A DNA stretch of 64,000 bases. Origin: Eurosta solidaginis (taxonomy: Eukaryota; Arthropoda; Insecta; Diptera; Tephritidae). The stretch is taken from positions 260,528,392 through 260,592,391 of the forward strand of contig NC_090323.1 of assembly GCF_040869045.1 (NCBI RefSeq). The letters run 5' to 3'. Positions 33,420 to 44,197 of this stretch are shown here, in pieces; positions within the stretch are counted from its first letter, which is position 1, and each line of letters opens with the position of its first letter. The notes beneath the pieces were generated by a model that saw only the letters and a program-made list of their open reading frames with translations, was not told the origin of the DNA and ran no database searches. A program made the position numbers and the translations under genes.

Positions 33420-35118
33420 ATGGACAATAAAAAATTTCTGAGTGAATTTATTGAAATGTATAAATCTTTGCCATCATTGTGGCAAGTAAAAAGCAAAGAT
33501 TATTGTAATAGAATTAAAAAAAATAATGATTATGCGACTTTAATCGAAAAATTAAAAGAAGTAGATCCTGATGCCACAAAGGATACAGTTATAAAAAAAA
33601 CAAGTAGTTTGCGGGCGCAATACCGGCGTGAATAAAAAAAAAAAAAGATAGATAGTTTGAAGTCTGGTGCTGGTGCTGAGGATGAATATGTTCCTACTTT
33701 TTGGTGCTATGATTTGCTATGCTTTTTGAAAGATCAAGAAGAACCTTTGGCAGGCGTTACCACAATGCAGGATGAATATACAAACACATTTCTGTTTTTA
33801 TTCCGTAAATGATTCACTTTCTTATATTTAATATATTGTTCTGCCACGGAACTGCTCCCACTGTATTAAAATAATTATAATATTTTTCTCGAGTAGTTTT
33901 TGCTAAATTGGATGCATTCTTTGCACTTGAAGCTTGAAGAGCTGTAAGTCCATGGTCATTATGCCAATCGGCGTATTCTATCGCTCCGGGATCTGTTTCT
34001 TCAACATCGAATCCACCTTCAAAATACGTCTCCTCATTTTGCCTCCGTAAAAAGTTATGCAAGTAGCAACAGGTTAACACAATTTTCGTGACTTTTTCTG
34101 GTGATAAATTAATAGTTTGTAGGAGAATTCCAAATCTTGATGCTAAAATGCCAAAACAGTTTTCAACAATTCTTCTCGCCCGAGAAAGCCTGTAGTTAAA
34201 AATTATTTCTTCTTCCTTGAGTGTGTTGTGGCTAAATGGCTTCATGATATTTTCTAACAGGGGAGAAGCATCGTCAGCTACGAATACAAATGGTAGTTTT
34301 TCTTCGTAGTTTGGAAGCGGATGAGGGTCAGGAATTTTCAATGTTTTATTTTTTAGAGATGAAAAAAATTTTGTTTCGCTAAAAAGACCGGCATTAGACG
34401 CTCTTCCATTTGTGCCAAAATCCACCATCAAAAATTCGTAATTAGCATTAACCACTGCCATTAAAATGATGGAAAATTTTTTTTTATAATTATAATAAAA
34501 AAATCCAGATCCAGGTGGCTTTGTTATATTGACGTGTTTTCCATCAATTGCGCCTATACAATTTGGGAAGTTCCAGGGTGCATCAAAATTTTTCGCTTCT
34601 ACCTTCCAATCTTTTTCTGTTTGTGGAAGCTGAAAAGTAATGAAAAACTTATAAATCTTTCTTTTTATAAATTCACTGTTCGACCAAACAAAAGAAAAGG
34701 TGACTCCTTGGCTCAATCGTGGGCTTCGCAATATAGTGAAATGGAGGCCTCCCAGAAAACTATTGCGCGAAAAATCATATCAGATGTTTTATTTCAAAGT
34801 TGCTAGGTAGCATTGGAATTTAGACACGCAATTCAAATCCAAAATGTTTTTAACCCAAGTCAAATATTAACACCAAATGTCATTCCGCAATACCCAATGC
34901 GCACGTCTACGCAACTTAACTACGCGGTGCCCCAACACATGCAGAATTATACAATAAGAGTTCCGACTCCTTTAAGTAGCGGCTCGTCCATAAACAGTAG
35001 TAGAATGTCACCTCAAGTCACACAAAACGTACGAATCGTTGAAGATACATCATCCATTAATTCGAGCTCGGTAGAAAACTTACAAAATTTCTTTGCATCG
35101 TTTGAAACGGACGAATAA
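33420..35118 (+). pseudogene. Harbinger MADF partner gene, two exons
   Basis: Companion DNA-binding protein needed for Harbinger mobility. Exon 1 (33420-33804) starts MDNKKFLSEFIEMYKSLPSLW, a MADF domain of ~65 residues, then a frameshift in an A-run at about 33633, then EDEYVPTFWCYDLLCFLKDQ. The donor GT is at 33805. The acceptor AG is at 34698-34699; exon 2 (34700-35118) reads DSLAQSWASQYSEMEASQKT, ARKIISDVLF, an in-frame TAG at 34804-34806, and a Ser/Asn-rich tail ending FFASFETDE. Splice phase is consistent on both sides. Two lesions make this copy a pseudogene. The intron encloses transposase exon 2. Confidence 0.85.
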
Positions 35119-35663
35119 TTTATTTTTATTTTTACTTCAAAAAACCAATAATTTTCAGACCCACATATGTACATATGAACCTTTCCTTGTTTAGTCGAAA
35201 ACAAATAATTTAATCAATAAATATTTACCTTAATAAAATCTTTCAATTGACTTATTATGGCATCCCAAGTCTCTGTAACTATTTTCCCAATCGTTTGGGG
35301 CGCAATTGCTGTCAAAAATTTTAAGTCTTCAAAGATATTGCCACTAGCTAGAAAGCGCAAAGTTAAAGCAAGGCGGTGATGAGGGGGAATCGCTTCTCTC
35401 ATTATTGTATCCCGTTTCGTTATGAGTGGCAAAATTTTTTGTAAAAGTTGGTCAAATGTTGCCTTGCTCATACGAACGTAATTTTTAAAATCATTTTGTG
35501 ACGTGAATTCCAGTTCTTTAATAAGCTCACTTTGTCCAAGAACTGCTCGTTTTTTAAACCATTCTTTTCACCAAATTCTTTTTTTGCGATCTTCTCTCTT
35601 TTTTTTACGCTTAATTGTCACAGCGAGCAATATTGCTGCAGCACAATTGTTGTTCGTATTCAT
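33814..35663 (-). pseudogene. Harbinger DDE transposase, two exons, one nonsense codon
   Basis: Cuts and pastes the element using a DDE nuclease (DDE_Tnp_4 type). Exon 1 runs 35663-35229: MNTNNNCAAAILLA, basic stretch KRKKKREDRKKR, TGA at codon 32 (35570-35568), then MSKATFDQLLQKILPLI and REAIPPHHRLALTLRFLASG. Donor AAG|GTAAAT; acceptor TTTTCAG before LPQTEKDW at 34629; the phase-0 join is clean. Exon 2 to 33814 shows GAIDGKHV, VDFGTNGRASNAGLF, FVADDASPLLE and NYRLSRARRIVENCFGIL, covering the catalytic acids. Total 416 codons, normal for the family. Apart from the TGA the frame is open. Confidence 0.92.
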
Positions 35664-35779
35664 CGCTGTCTGAAAGAGAACTAATGTTCGGCCAAAAGTT
35701 CGTATGGTGTATGGCCAAAGCTGCGAACAAGATTGCGGAATGTTCGCGGAAATGTTCGTGTCGTGTATTTGGCGCTTAA

Positions 35780-36131
35780 GTGCAAAAAAATTCCGATGAG
35801 TATTTGCGAAGAAAATTAAACTTACCCCTGCAGAAAATAAATACTCACCTCACTCACTCACATAAAAAAGCTACTTATCTGCGAAGGAAATTATACTCAC
35901 CTGTGTGCATTTCACAAACCTTAATTTATTAGAAAACAAAAACAAAAATTATGACCTTAAATATCCCTGTGAAAAGAGTTGCAAAAGCAAATATACAGAT
36001 GGACGTGTTTATATCCACAGTAGCACATGCACAATTTTTAAAAAGTGTTGTACAAAATCAAATCCACACAATCATATTTTTTTCACCACGAGTAGTAGAC
36101 CTGCATAGGTGGTACACCTAAAACAAAAAAA
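35780..36131. other. AT-rich spacer
   Basis: No gene or recognised repeat; ends in an A-rich stretch at the head of family R copy 4. Confidence 0.4.
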
Positions 36132-37863
36132 CAAGTAAGGAAGGCTAAGTTCGGGTGTAACCGAACATTACATACTCAACTGAGAGCTAGGGAGACAAAA
36201 TAAGGGAAAATCACCATGTGGGAAAATTAACCTAGGGTAACCCTGGAATGTGTTTGTATGACATGGGTATCAAATGGAAGTTATTAAACAGTATTTTAAA
36301 AGGGAGTGGGCCATAGTTCTATAAGTGAACGCCATTAAAGATATCGCCATTAAGGTGGACCAGAGGTGACTCTAGAATGTGCTTGTAGGATATGGGAATC
36401 AAATGAAAGGCGCTAATGAGTATTTTAAAAGAGAGTGGGCCTTAGTTCTATAGGTGGACGCTTTTTCGAGATATGCCATAAATGGGGACCAGGGGTGACT
36501 CTGGAATGTGTTTGTACGATATGGGTATCAAATTAAAGGTCTTAATGAGGGTTTTAAAAGGGAGTGGCCCTTAGTTGTATATTTGAAGGCGTTTTCGAGA
36601 TATCGACCAAAATGTGGACAGGGTGACCCAGAACATCATTTGTCGGATACCGCTAATTTATTTATATATGTAATACCACGAACAGTATTCCTGCCAAAAT
36701 TCCAAGGGCTTTTGATTTCGCTGCAGAACTTTTTCATTTTATTCTACTTAATATGGTAGGTGTCACACCCATTTTACAAAATTTTTTCTAAAGTTATATT
36801 TTGCGTCAATAAACCAATCCAATTACAATGCTTCATCCCTTTTTTCAAATTTGATAAAAAATTACGGCATTTTTTTTCGTAATTTTCGATATCGAAAAAG
36901 TGGGCGTGGTCATAGTCGGATTTCGGCCATTTTTTTACCGAGATAAAGTGAGTTCAGATAAGTACGTGAACTAAGTTTAGTAAAGATATATCGATTTTTG
37001 CTCAAGTTATCGTGTTAAGGGCCGAGCGGAAGGACAGACGGTCGACTGTGTATAAAAACTGGGCGTGGCTTCAACCGATTTCGCACATTTTCACAGAAAA
37101 CAGTTAACGTCATAAAATCTATGCGCCTACTAAATTTCACATTGGTTGGTTAATTTTTGTTCGATTTATGGCATTAAAAGTATTCTAGACAAATTAAATG
37201 AAAAAGGGCGGAGTCACGCCCATTTTGAAATTTTCTTTTATTTTTGTACATTGCAGCATATCATTACTGGGGTTGAATGTGGACATAATTTACTTATATA
37301 CTGTAAAGATATTAAATTTTTTGTTAAAATTTGACTTTTAAATTTTTTTTTTTAGAGTGGGTGTGTTCGTCATCCGATTTTGCTAATTTTTATTTATCAC
37401 ACATACCGGAATAGGAGTAACGCTCTTGCCAAATTTCATCATGATATCTTCAACGATGGCCAAATTACAGCTTGCAAAACTTTCAATTTACCTTCTTTCA
37501 AACGTGGGCGGTGCCACGCCCATTGTCCAAAACTTTACTAATTTTCTATTCTACGTCATAAGGTCAACCGACATACCAAGTTTCATCGCTTTATCCGTCT
37601 TTGGTAATGAATTATCGCACTTTTTGGGTATTTCGAAATTTTCGATATCGAAAAAGTGGGCGTGGTTTTAGTCCGATTTCGTTCATTTTAAATAGCGATC
37701 TGAGATGAGTGCCTCAAAATTGACTCAAGTTATCGTTTTTACGGACGGAAGGGCGGACGGACGGACATGGCTAAATAAATTTCTTTTTTCGCACAGATCA
37801 TTACGGATTGCCGTTATGCGAACAAAGTTAATATACTCTCGGAGCCTTGCTCAGCTGAGTATA
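36132..37863 (+). repeat. Family R, copy 4
   Basis: Head CAAGTAAGGAAGGCTAAGTT to tail TTGCTCAGCTGAGTATA. Array about 36240-36620 with a ~125-130 bp period, then the GGGCGTGG body and the GGACGG module. Well preserved. Confidence 0.88.
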
Positions 37864-37989
37864 AAAAATCAACAACACCAAGGCGATCATGCATGTAATT
37901 TAATGAAACAACCTTTAAATATTATTTTTATAGGCTGCACTATTCCAAGGAAGATATTGAAGTTCTGCTGATATAATTGATTTAGTAGT

Positions 37990-38420
37990 TGGCAGTAAAT
38001 TGTCCCTATTATCTTTTGCATCACTGTAAGTGTTTGCACAACTGAGTTGATATATTAATTTGAGAACGATCATGTGACATGTGTACAATAACTGTATTTT
38101 TAAGGAACAAATAGAGAAACGTACAAAGGATTTACTTAATTAGTTATATCTGTTTTCAAGCAGCTAATTAGTTCTATTTTATTCTCCTACCACAAAACCA
38201 TAGCTGGGGGCAGTGCACTAAATTTAGAGCAACAACACCGTTCGAAACTAAGTGGGTTGACATAATCAAGATCTTGTATTAAGTGTTAATGGGACGTTAA
38301 TTTGCTACCGAATTAAACTTCTGTTCATCTTTAACATATTCGTTAAATTTAATGACCTTAAGACGGCATCTATAGGAATATAGAAATTAAGTTTACATCG
38401 CTACAAGTAAATATAGTTAA
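37990..38420 (+). repeat. Direct repeat, left copy
   Basis: About 390 bp similar to 39785-40140. Shared blocks include TTAATTTGAGAACGAT, TTATATCTGTTTTCAA, GGGGGCAGTGCACTAAATTT and GGCATCTATAGGAATATAGA (GACATC.. in the right copy). Overall well above 80 percent by eye. It could be an LTR pair or a segmental duplication; no primer site was recognised. Confidence 0.7.
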
Positions 38421-38509
38421 AAAAAAAAACTAAAAATCACGCTTTTAAATAATATCAAATTAAAAAGGTAAAAATAATTTTCAAAATATGTTTAAAACAA
38501 TATTGAACG

Positions 38510-39500
38510 AAAAATACTATACCTTTTCAAGTTTATAATTAGAGAATGAAAGTTTATATTGAGAAAATATAAATTCATAATGAAAAATGTAATTGTATAA
38601 TGAGAATATATATATTGATAATGAGAAACGCTACGTCATGTTGAGAAAAGAGAATTTGGTAATTAGTAAATGTAAGTTCATAATGAGAAAATAAAAACAT
38701 TTATTTTTTTTTTGTACTTGTTTTACTTAAGCGGACCTGTATTGAAACGCGTTCGCAGCTTAAAAATGTCTGTTGTGCGCATAGCACAGCATCTAAATGC
38801 GTGTTAGAGTGTAAGCAGTTTCTGGAGAGAATCGGGACAGGGAGAAGCATACATATATTATCGGGTCCCAGAATAGATGGGGATGAAAAAGCGGATGAAA
38901 TGGCTAAAAAGTGCGCATGCCTTGAAGCTTGCTCCGTAGACGTCCCAATTAGACTTGTCAAGATTAAGCGAAGGCGAGAGGTGCACATTATCGACCAAGC
39001 GGGAAAGGCGTGCGTTCAAGCGCGGGGCTAGAAAGTGTCGAAGATTATGTGTAGGTCTTACAAACTTAGACTAACTAAGTTGCTTCTATCATTAAAAAGA
39101 GAGGACACTGCCTTCTGGCGTCTTCAAATTAGGCTTGGTCAGTGATAGCAGATGTATGAAGTGTGGGTTGGAAGAGGAAACGATTGACCACGTTCTGTAC
39201 TCGTGCCCTGTGCTTGCCAGACTAAGACTCCAGCTCTTAGCAGTGATACAGCTGTTAGATCTAGAAGCAGAAAGTGGCTTAAGTCCTAGGAAATTATTTT
39301 ATAACATAGGTCCTGGTTTTTCAGTTTGGTCGTCCTCATGGACCGGCCAGTTCCACCTAACTTAAACTAATAAGAAGTTACGCTTCTCATTATCAATTTT
39401 TATTTTCTCATTATAAAGTTGGATTTCACAATATCGATTAGCGTTTTCTCAATAAAAACTTATATTTCTCAATACAAAGTTATATATTCTCATTATAAAC
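38510..39500. mobile_element. Foldback-like block around a LINE fragment
   Basis: The left side (38510-38700) is a loose array of ATAATGAGAAAATATA-type words; the right side (39375-39500) is the complementary TTTCTCATTATAAAG-type array. Together they form an imperfect inverted pair enclosing LINE sequence. Ends are not sharply defined. Confidence 0.5.
38720..39362 (+). pseudogene. LINE RNase H and C-terminal remnant
   Basis: Reads LECKQFLERIGTGRSIHIL and IDGDEKADEMAKKC, the end of a LINE RNase H domain (GHxGIxGNExAD-type), then after frameshifts MKCGLEEETIDHVLYSCPVL, the C-terminal zinc-knuckle-like motif of RNase-H LINEs. A family different from the 3866-8264 element. It lies between the two foldback arms. 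Confidence 0.8.
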
Positions 39501-39784
39501 AGGGAAAAGTGTAGTATTATTATGAAACAAGTGTCAGGCGCTCGATTTACGAAATAAATAAAAAACAAACAAAAGATTTTTCCTCTAGATCTGAGGAATA
39601 AGAATACTTTTTAATCAAGGTTAAACGAATTGAAGCTAATTATTTTATTCACTCCGCCTAGTATAGCTTAAAGAAGTTTTTGGGCAAATTACCTCATAAA
39701 ATTTCAGGTATAATAAAAATTAATCAAACGGCTTTTGTTCTATCAAACTAGCTATAGAAAATTCCTTATAGTTGTTTATATTCA

Positions 39785-40140
39785 TATATGTAGGCGTTTG
39801 CATAATTGAATAGATGTATTAATTTGAGAACGATTATGCGATATTTGTACAATGACTGTATTTGCAAGGAACAAATAGAAAAAAGTGCAAAGAGTATAAT
39901 TAATAAGTTATATCTGTTTTCAAACAGCTAATTAGATCTATTGTATGCTGCTGCCATAAAACCATAGTTGGGGGCAGTGCACTAAATTTTGAACAACAAC
40001 ACTGCTCGATACTGAATGCGTTGACATAATCCAGATCTTGTATTAAGTTTAAACATCTGTTCATCTGTAACACATTCGATTTAATGAGCTTATGACGACA
40101 TCTATAGGAATATAGAAATTGAGTCTACATCGCTACAAAG
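39785..40140 (+). repeat. Direct repeat, right copy
   Basis: Partner of 37990-38420. The interval 39500-39785 between it and the foldback block is AT-rich with nothing recognised. Confidence 0.7.
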
Positions 40141-40531
40141 AACAAAAGGGGTGCTTGTATTTATGTTTGCGCGTGAGAAGTTATACTTCTTTGCCATCAT
40201 CCAAAATAGTTTTTGATTGCACGCTAATAATTAATTTCAATAAAACAATAAGGGGACTGGAAACCCATTGTCAATAAAGTTCAGTTTAAATTTGAAAAAA
40301 TTAATACATACAAATTTGTTTCCTCACATTAAGTGGATCATAAATTCGCGAATTAATCGAATGTTATTATTTTTAAATACAACCGAACGAACAGAAGCAA
40401 TATACATATGTATATATAATATTGATTAAATTGCCTTAGTGCATAAACATTAGTATACACCCGCATGCATACAAACATATCGAAAATAGAGGCGCTAATT
40501 TTATTTTGTTGGTACATATGGCGGAATTTTT
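40141..40531. other. AT-rich spacer
   Basis: No gene or repeat recognised. Confidence 0.4.
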
Positions 40532-41145
40532 CACTGCCACGCTACATTCGTACATTGATTATGCGCATATCTTTTAAACTATTTAACTAAAGTACGACTT
40601 TCTAAGCGCCTTTCGAAAGGATTCCAAAAGTCATTATTCTTTTTATTTAAGTTTCGATGTACCGTTCATGGCTTTAAAGTAATGGTGGATTTTGTTGCAC
40701 TGCCACGCTACACAATTTCGGAAGTGTGTTAAGATGTTACTACACTTTTTCGGTAAAATCTGCGAACTAGTACAAGGGATACGAATCTCTATCCTGTATA
40801 CCGCAGACAAGATATCAAGCCAAGGCCAGATACCTGCTATTTCCTTATAATCCTATTTCAATATATCTCATGGCAGTATTTCTGGCCACTGCCACGCTAC
40901 AACAAATCATTGCCATGTTACACGTACGAATTATAAATATAGTTTTTAGGGTAGTTTCAGCTAAACTTTATGAAATCATAAAAAAGTGAGACAGAGATAT
41001 ATTTTCGATCATATCCTTTAAGAAATGTTTGAGCTGGTAAACAATATGTTATTATACAAAAACGTAAAAACCATATTCGCAGCATACATTTACATATATA
41101 GGGACACATATTAGTTATATCTTTGTTTAGAGATAAAAAAGTAAA

Positions 41146-41640
41146 TTACTTTTTTCTCCCGCGTTTGTATTTGGTGGACACTAGAAATATTGGGTATTGG
41201 TTTCGCATTTGAAAACAAATCAGCGGTTTTCGATTCCGCTTTGATCGTTTAATTTGTTCTACTGTTACTTCTTCAACCGCTATTTTTGATGGAGTCATTG
41301 ATACAGCGCGCACAAAGTTAGAAGCGTTGTTAACTAAAATATCACGCACTCTAATGTGCTGAAAAAATTTGGGACATCACAGCTTTCTTTTTAGTTGGTG
41401 ATTGTGAAAATGCACGATCTAATTTCCGCACCGCTTTGCCGAGTGTTTGTTGGTAGTTATAATCCTGGCGTATAATTTTACCCGTGGGAATTCCATTCTA
41501 ACCTAGTCGACTTCTTTGCTCTACATTTTTGTACACCGTTTCGTGTGGCTTCACGTCGCTTCTAGTAGTTATTTTTTCCTTGAGCGGAATTTCATTTTCT
41601 TCAATATTCTTTTTTTAGATACAATCTTGCTTTAGCAGAT
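41146..41640 (-). pseudogene. Unidentified coding remnant
   Basis: A minus-strand frame of 67 codons ends LICFQMRNQYPIFLVSTKYK plus a basic RGRKK tail. Upstream, in a shifted frame, are KPHETVYKNVEQRSRLG, a stop, and then LGKAVRKLDRAFSQSPTKKK with AVMSQIF. The alternating charged/aromatic text and the SPTKKKAV pattern look like real but decayed protein, perhaps of transposon origin. I do not recognise the family. Confidence 0.4.
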
Positions 41641-41674
41641 CTGCTCAGCTTGTATTTGTGCTTAGCCACATAAT

Positions 41675-42194
41675 TATACTCAGCTGAGCAGAGCTCACAG
41701 AGTATATTAAGTTTGTTCGCAAAACGGTACCCCGTAACGGCATAAACTAATCGAGATAGATATAGACTTCTATATATCAAAATGATATGGGCGAAAAAAG
41801 AAATGCATTTAGCCATGTCCGTCCGTCTGTCCGTAAACAGAATAACTTGAGTAAATTTTGAGGTATCTTAATGAAATTTCGCATGTAAATTCCTGGGCAC
41901 TCAGATCACTATTTAAAATGAACGAAATCGGACTATAACCACGCCCACTTTTTCGATATCGAAAATATCGAAAAACGATAAAGAGCGATAATTGATTACC
42001 AAAGACGGATAAAGCGATGAAACTTGGTAGGTGGGTTGGCCTTATGTCACAGAATAGAAAATTAGTAAAATTTTGGAAAATGGGCGTGGCACCGCCCACT
42101 TTTAAAAGAAAGTAATTTTAAAGTTTTGCAAGCTGTAATTTGAGAGCTGAGTATGTAATGTTCGGTTACAGCCCAACTTTGCCTTCCTTACTTG
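41675..42194 (-). repeat. Family R, copy 7, internally deleted
   Basis: The tail complement TATACTCAGCTGAGCAGAGC starts it and the head complement CCTTCCTTACTTG ends it, but the array and most units are gone; the body jumps at about 42142 from GCAAGCTGTAATTTGAG to the head. Only ~520 bp remain. Confidence 0.87.
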
Positions 42195-42537
42195 TTTTTA
42201 TTTTGCTGAGCGTTGTTTAAGCGAACCTGTAAATTTATAGTTTATTGAAAAAACTATACACTTTTTGTAAAATCACTGCCACGCTACACATGTTTGACCA
42301 GTTTTAGTCCATGTTGCCTGTTATTATTCAACGTTTTTTCAACAAATATTAAAATTCCATCAACCACGTTAAGAGAATTTATCAGTGCGTCATTAAAAAA
42401 TTGCTCAATTACAAAATAAACATAAAATAAGGGGTTTTTGCACTGCCACGCTACACAAAATTGCAGCCTTAATCCCTGCAGCTAAACATGCATACCGGAC
42501 ATAATCACTTACCATTTATTTGAATTCAATTAAAATA

Positions 42538-42913
42538 AACTATTTTCTTTATGATTCAAGGTTCGATTCGAGCTCAAGGCCAGAACAATAATTAAAAAGG
42601 AATAGAAGTAGCAAATTTGCCAGTCAAACAAACCACCGCTGTATAACTAAATGGTTAGCGCAGCATGCCTAAAGCGTACTGATGATGAAGGCTTAGCACC
42701 CTTCGAAATGGATCTATCTTCGCAGCTATGGCAGGTTGTCTGAAAAATTTTCTACTTACTATTCCAAAAACAAAATACAATTTTTCAAATTTAGAAAAAT
42801 TAAAAAATAGCAATAATTATCATTGGAAAAAATTATTGTTCTGGCCTTGAGCTCGAATCGAACCTTGAATCATTTATCAATAGGCCGATAAAAACAAAAA
42901 CTATTTTCTTTAT
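42538..42913 (+). mobile_element. SINE-like element with 43 bp inverted arms and 15 bp duplication
   Basis: The element is 42553-42898, flanked by AACTATTTTCTTTAT at 42538-42552 and 42899-42913. GATTCAAGGTTCGATTCGAG (a B-box-like GGTTCGATTCG) begins a 41 bp arm, 42553-42593, repeated perfectly inverted at 42831-42871. The middle resembles a tRNA (TAACTAAATGGTTAGCGCAG, later CCCTTCGAAATGG). The right end is A-rich. Long duplication and A-rich end indicate LINE-driven retroposition. Confidence 0.82.
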
Positions 42914-43057
42914 ACTAAGCTTAAAATTGTACGAAGCAAATAATTCATTAAAATATTATTCACCTTTTTCTCCGATGCTGATTTTTTCTTCATTTTTCTA
43001 CTTCAGAGATTTTTTTTTAAATGGGTGTATCAAATATAGAAAATTTTAATTCAAAGA

Positions 43058-43179
43058 TATATGTGACCCGGCCTAAGAAAAGGTGGCTTATGACTCAAAA
43101 AAGAAATTGCGAGAAACAGCTCTTAACAGCTGTTTTTTTTTAGTCATAACCCACCTTTTCATAGACCGGGTCACATATA
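43058..43179. mobile_element. ~120 bp palindromic MITE
   Basis: Arms TATATGTGACCCGGCCTAAG.. and, inverted, TATATGTGACCCGGTCTATG.. extend about 38 bp to ..GGTTATGACT, with few mismatches. Almost the whole element is a hairpin. Flanks are TA-rich, so the duplication is unclear. Confidence 0.75.
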
Positions 43180-43443
43180 GTGTGTTGGGTGATTTACGAT
43201 ATAAAGCTTCATAGCAAGTAGCGTTTTACGTAATATTGGCAAAAAGAAAAAAAAGTTCGGTACACTTTATCGCGATTTCGGCCATATGAACATACATATA
43301 TACGTACATTTGCATGTACATAAGAATAATTTTTGTTAGAAGTGGCTTGCTGAAATGTTTGTTTTATTTTTGAACGTATGAATTGTAGGCAAAAATATTT
43401 AATTGTACATTCAACAACTTTAATATGCTTGTAATTTAAATCG

Positions 43444-43724
43444 AGTGAATTATTCAAAGAACCCATTTGCCGTGCAAAATTCATTATTTGGAATGGCCAA
43501 CCGGGTGTCTTCGAATTTCCCAATTTTGCTAATGGTACAAAGGCGTTTATGGATTATGTAGTATCGGCAACCGAAAGCGGCGGTGTTACTATTATTGGTG
43601 GGGTAGATACGCCAAATGGGGTACAGAATCTAAAGTATCACATGTTTCAACTGGTGGGGGTGCATCATTGGAATTACTTGAGGGCAAAACACTGCCAGGT
43701 GTAGCCGCATTGAGCAATGCTTAA
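43444..43724 (+). pseudogene. Pgk: Phosphoglycerate kinase C-terminal pseudogene
   Basis: Reads ELFKEPICRAK, then [46 protein letters not shown] and [12 protein letters not shown] followed by TAA. These are the final ~90 residues of the glycolytic enzyme Pgk, including the nucleotide-binding GGG region (here GGV). At least two frameshifts and no upstream exons show a 5'-truncated, probably retroposed or transposon-captured copy. A possible 3' UTR with AATAAA (near 43882) follows. The spacer 43180-43443 before it shows nothing. Confidence 0.9.
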
Positions 43725-44197
43725 AAGAGTGTATATACTATTTAAACTCAATTAGAGACAGAGCACAAGAGACATGTTTAGTAATATTACAAAATAATAT
43801 GGGCATCCAAGTAGATGAAAAAAATTTCATTAAATCAATGAAGATGTTGAAAATTTAAAACTCATCAAAATTCGCTTCAAATAAAAATAGTCGAATTTAA
43901 ACAAAAGAAAATAGTTGTTTGTGGCTTTATAAACATTATAGAGTGTACTTATGTGTAAAATTTTTGTGAAAGTGTTTGTATGTAGATAAAAAGTGATAGT
44001 TATACCTTAGTAACTTTAACAATTAATTACTAGTAAATTGTTAACAATTAAAAATTACTCACTGATTCACGTAGGGAAACTACCTGAGGACCTATATGCA
44101 AAATTTCGAAGGTCAAACCCCTTTGGTTTACGAATAAAACCAAATGGTCCCTTAATGTATGTATAGCCAACCATTGATTAGTTTTTTGTAAAAGTCT
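43725..44197. other. AT-rich region after the Pgk pseudogene
   Basis: Possibly the retained Pgk 3' untranslated region at its start; otherwise nothing recognised. Confidence 0.4.

Larger units (their letters stand above)
33187..35779. mobile_element. PIF/Harbinger element with 3 bp TAA duplication
   Basis: The element is 33190-35776. About 40 bp perfect inverted ends begin AGCGCCAAATACACGACACG and continue through AACATTTCCGCGAACATTCC. TAA at 33187-33189 and 35777-35779 is the classical PIF/Harbinger duplication. Inside are the two genes expected of an autonomous Harbinger: a DDE transposase (minus) and a MADF DNA-binding partner (plus). Few lesions, so recently active. Confidence 0.94.
40532..42455 (+). 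repeat. Recurring 15-mer CACTGCCACGCTACA
   Basis: Exact copies at 40532-40546, 40698-40712, 40887-40901, 42274-42288 and 42441-42455. Intervals are 166, 189, 1387 and 167 bp. Flanking spacers do not align by eye. The long interval contains family R copy 7 (~520 bp) and a broken coding remnant. A degraded version (ATTGCCATGTTACAC) follows the third copy. Function unknown. Confidence 0.75.

Noticed and set aside
40532..42455. CRISPR-like or origin iteron cluster
   Set aside because: Spacing is too long and irregular and nothing plasmid- or prokaryote-like is present.
42630..42715. Possible tRNA gene
   Set aside because: tRNA-like core lies inside a duplicated, A-rich-ended retroposon and does not form a clean cloverleaf.
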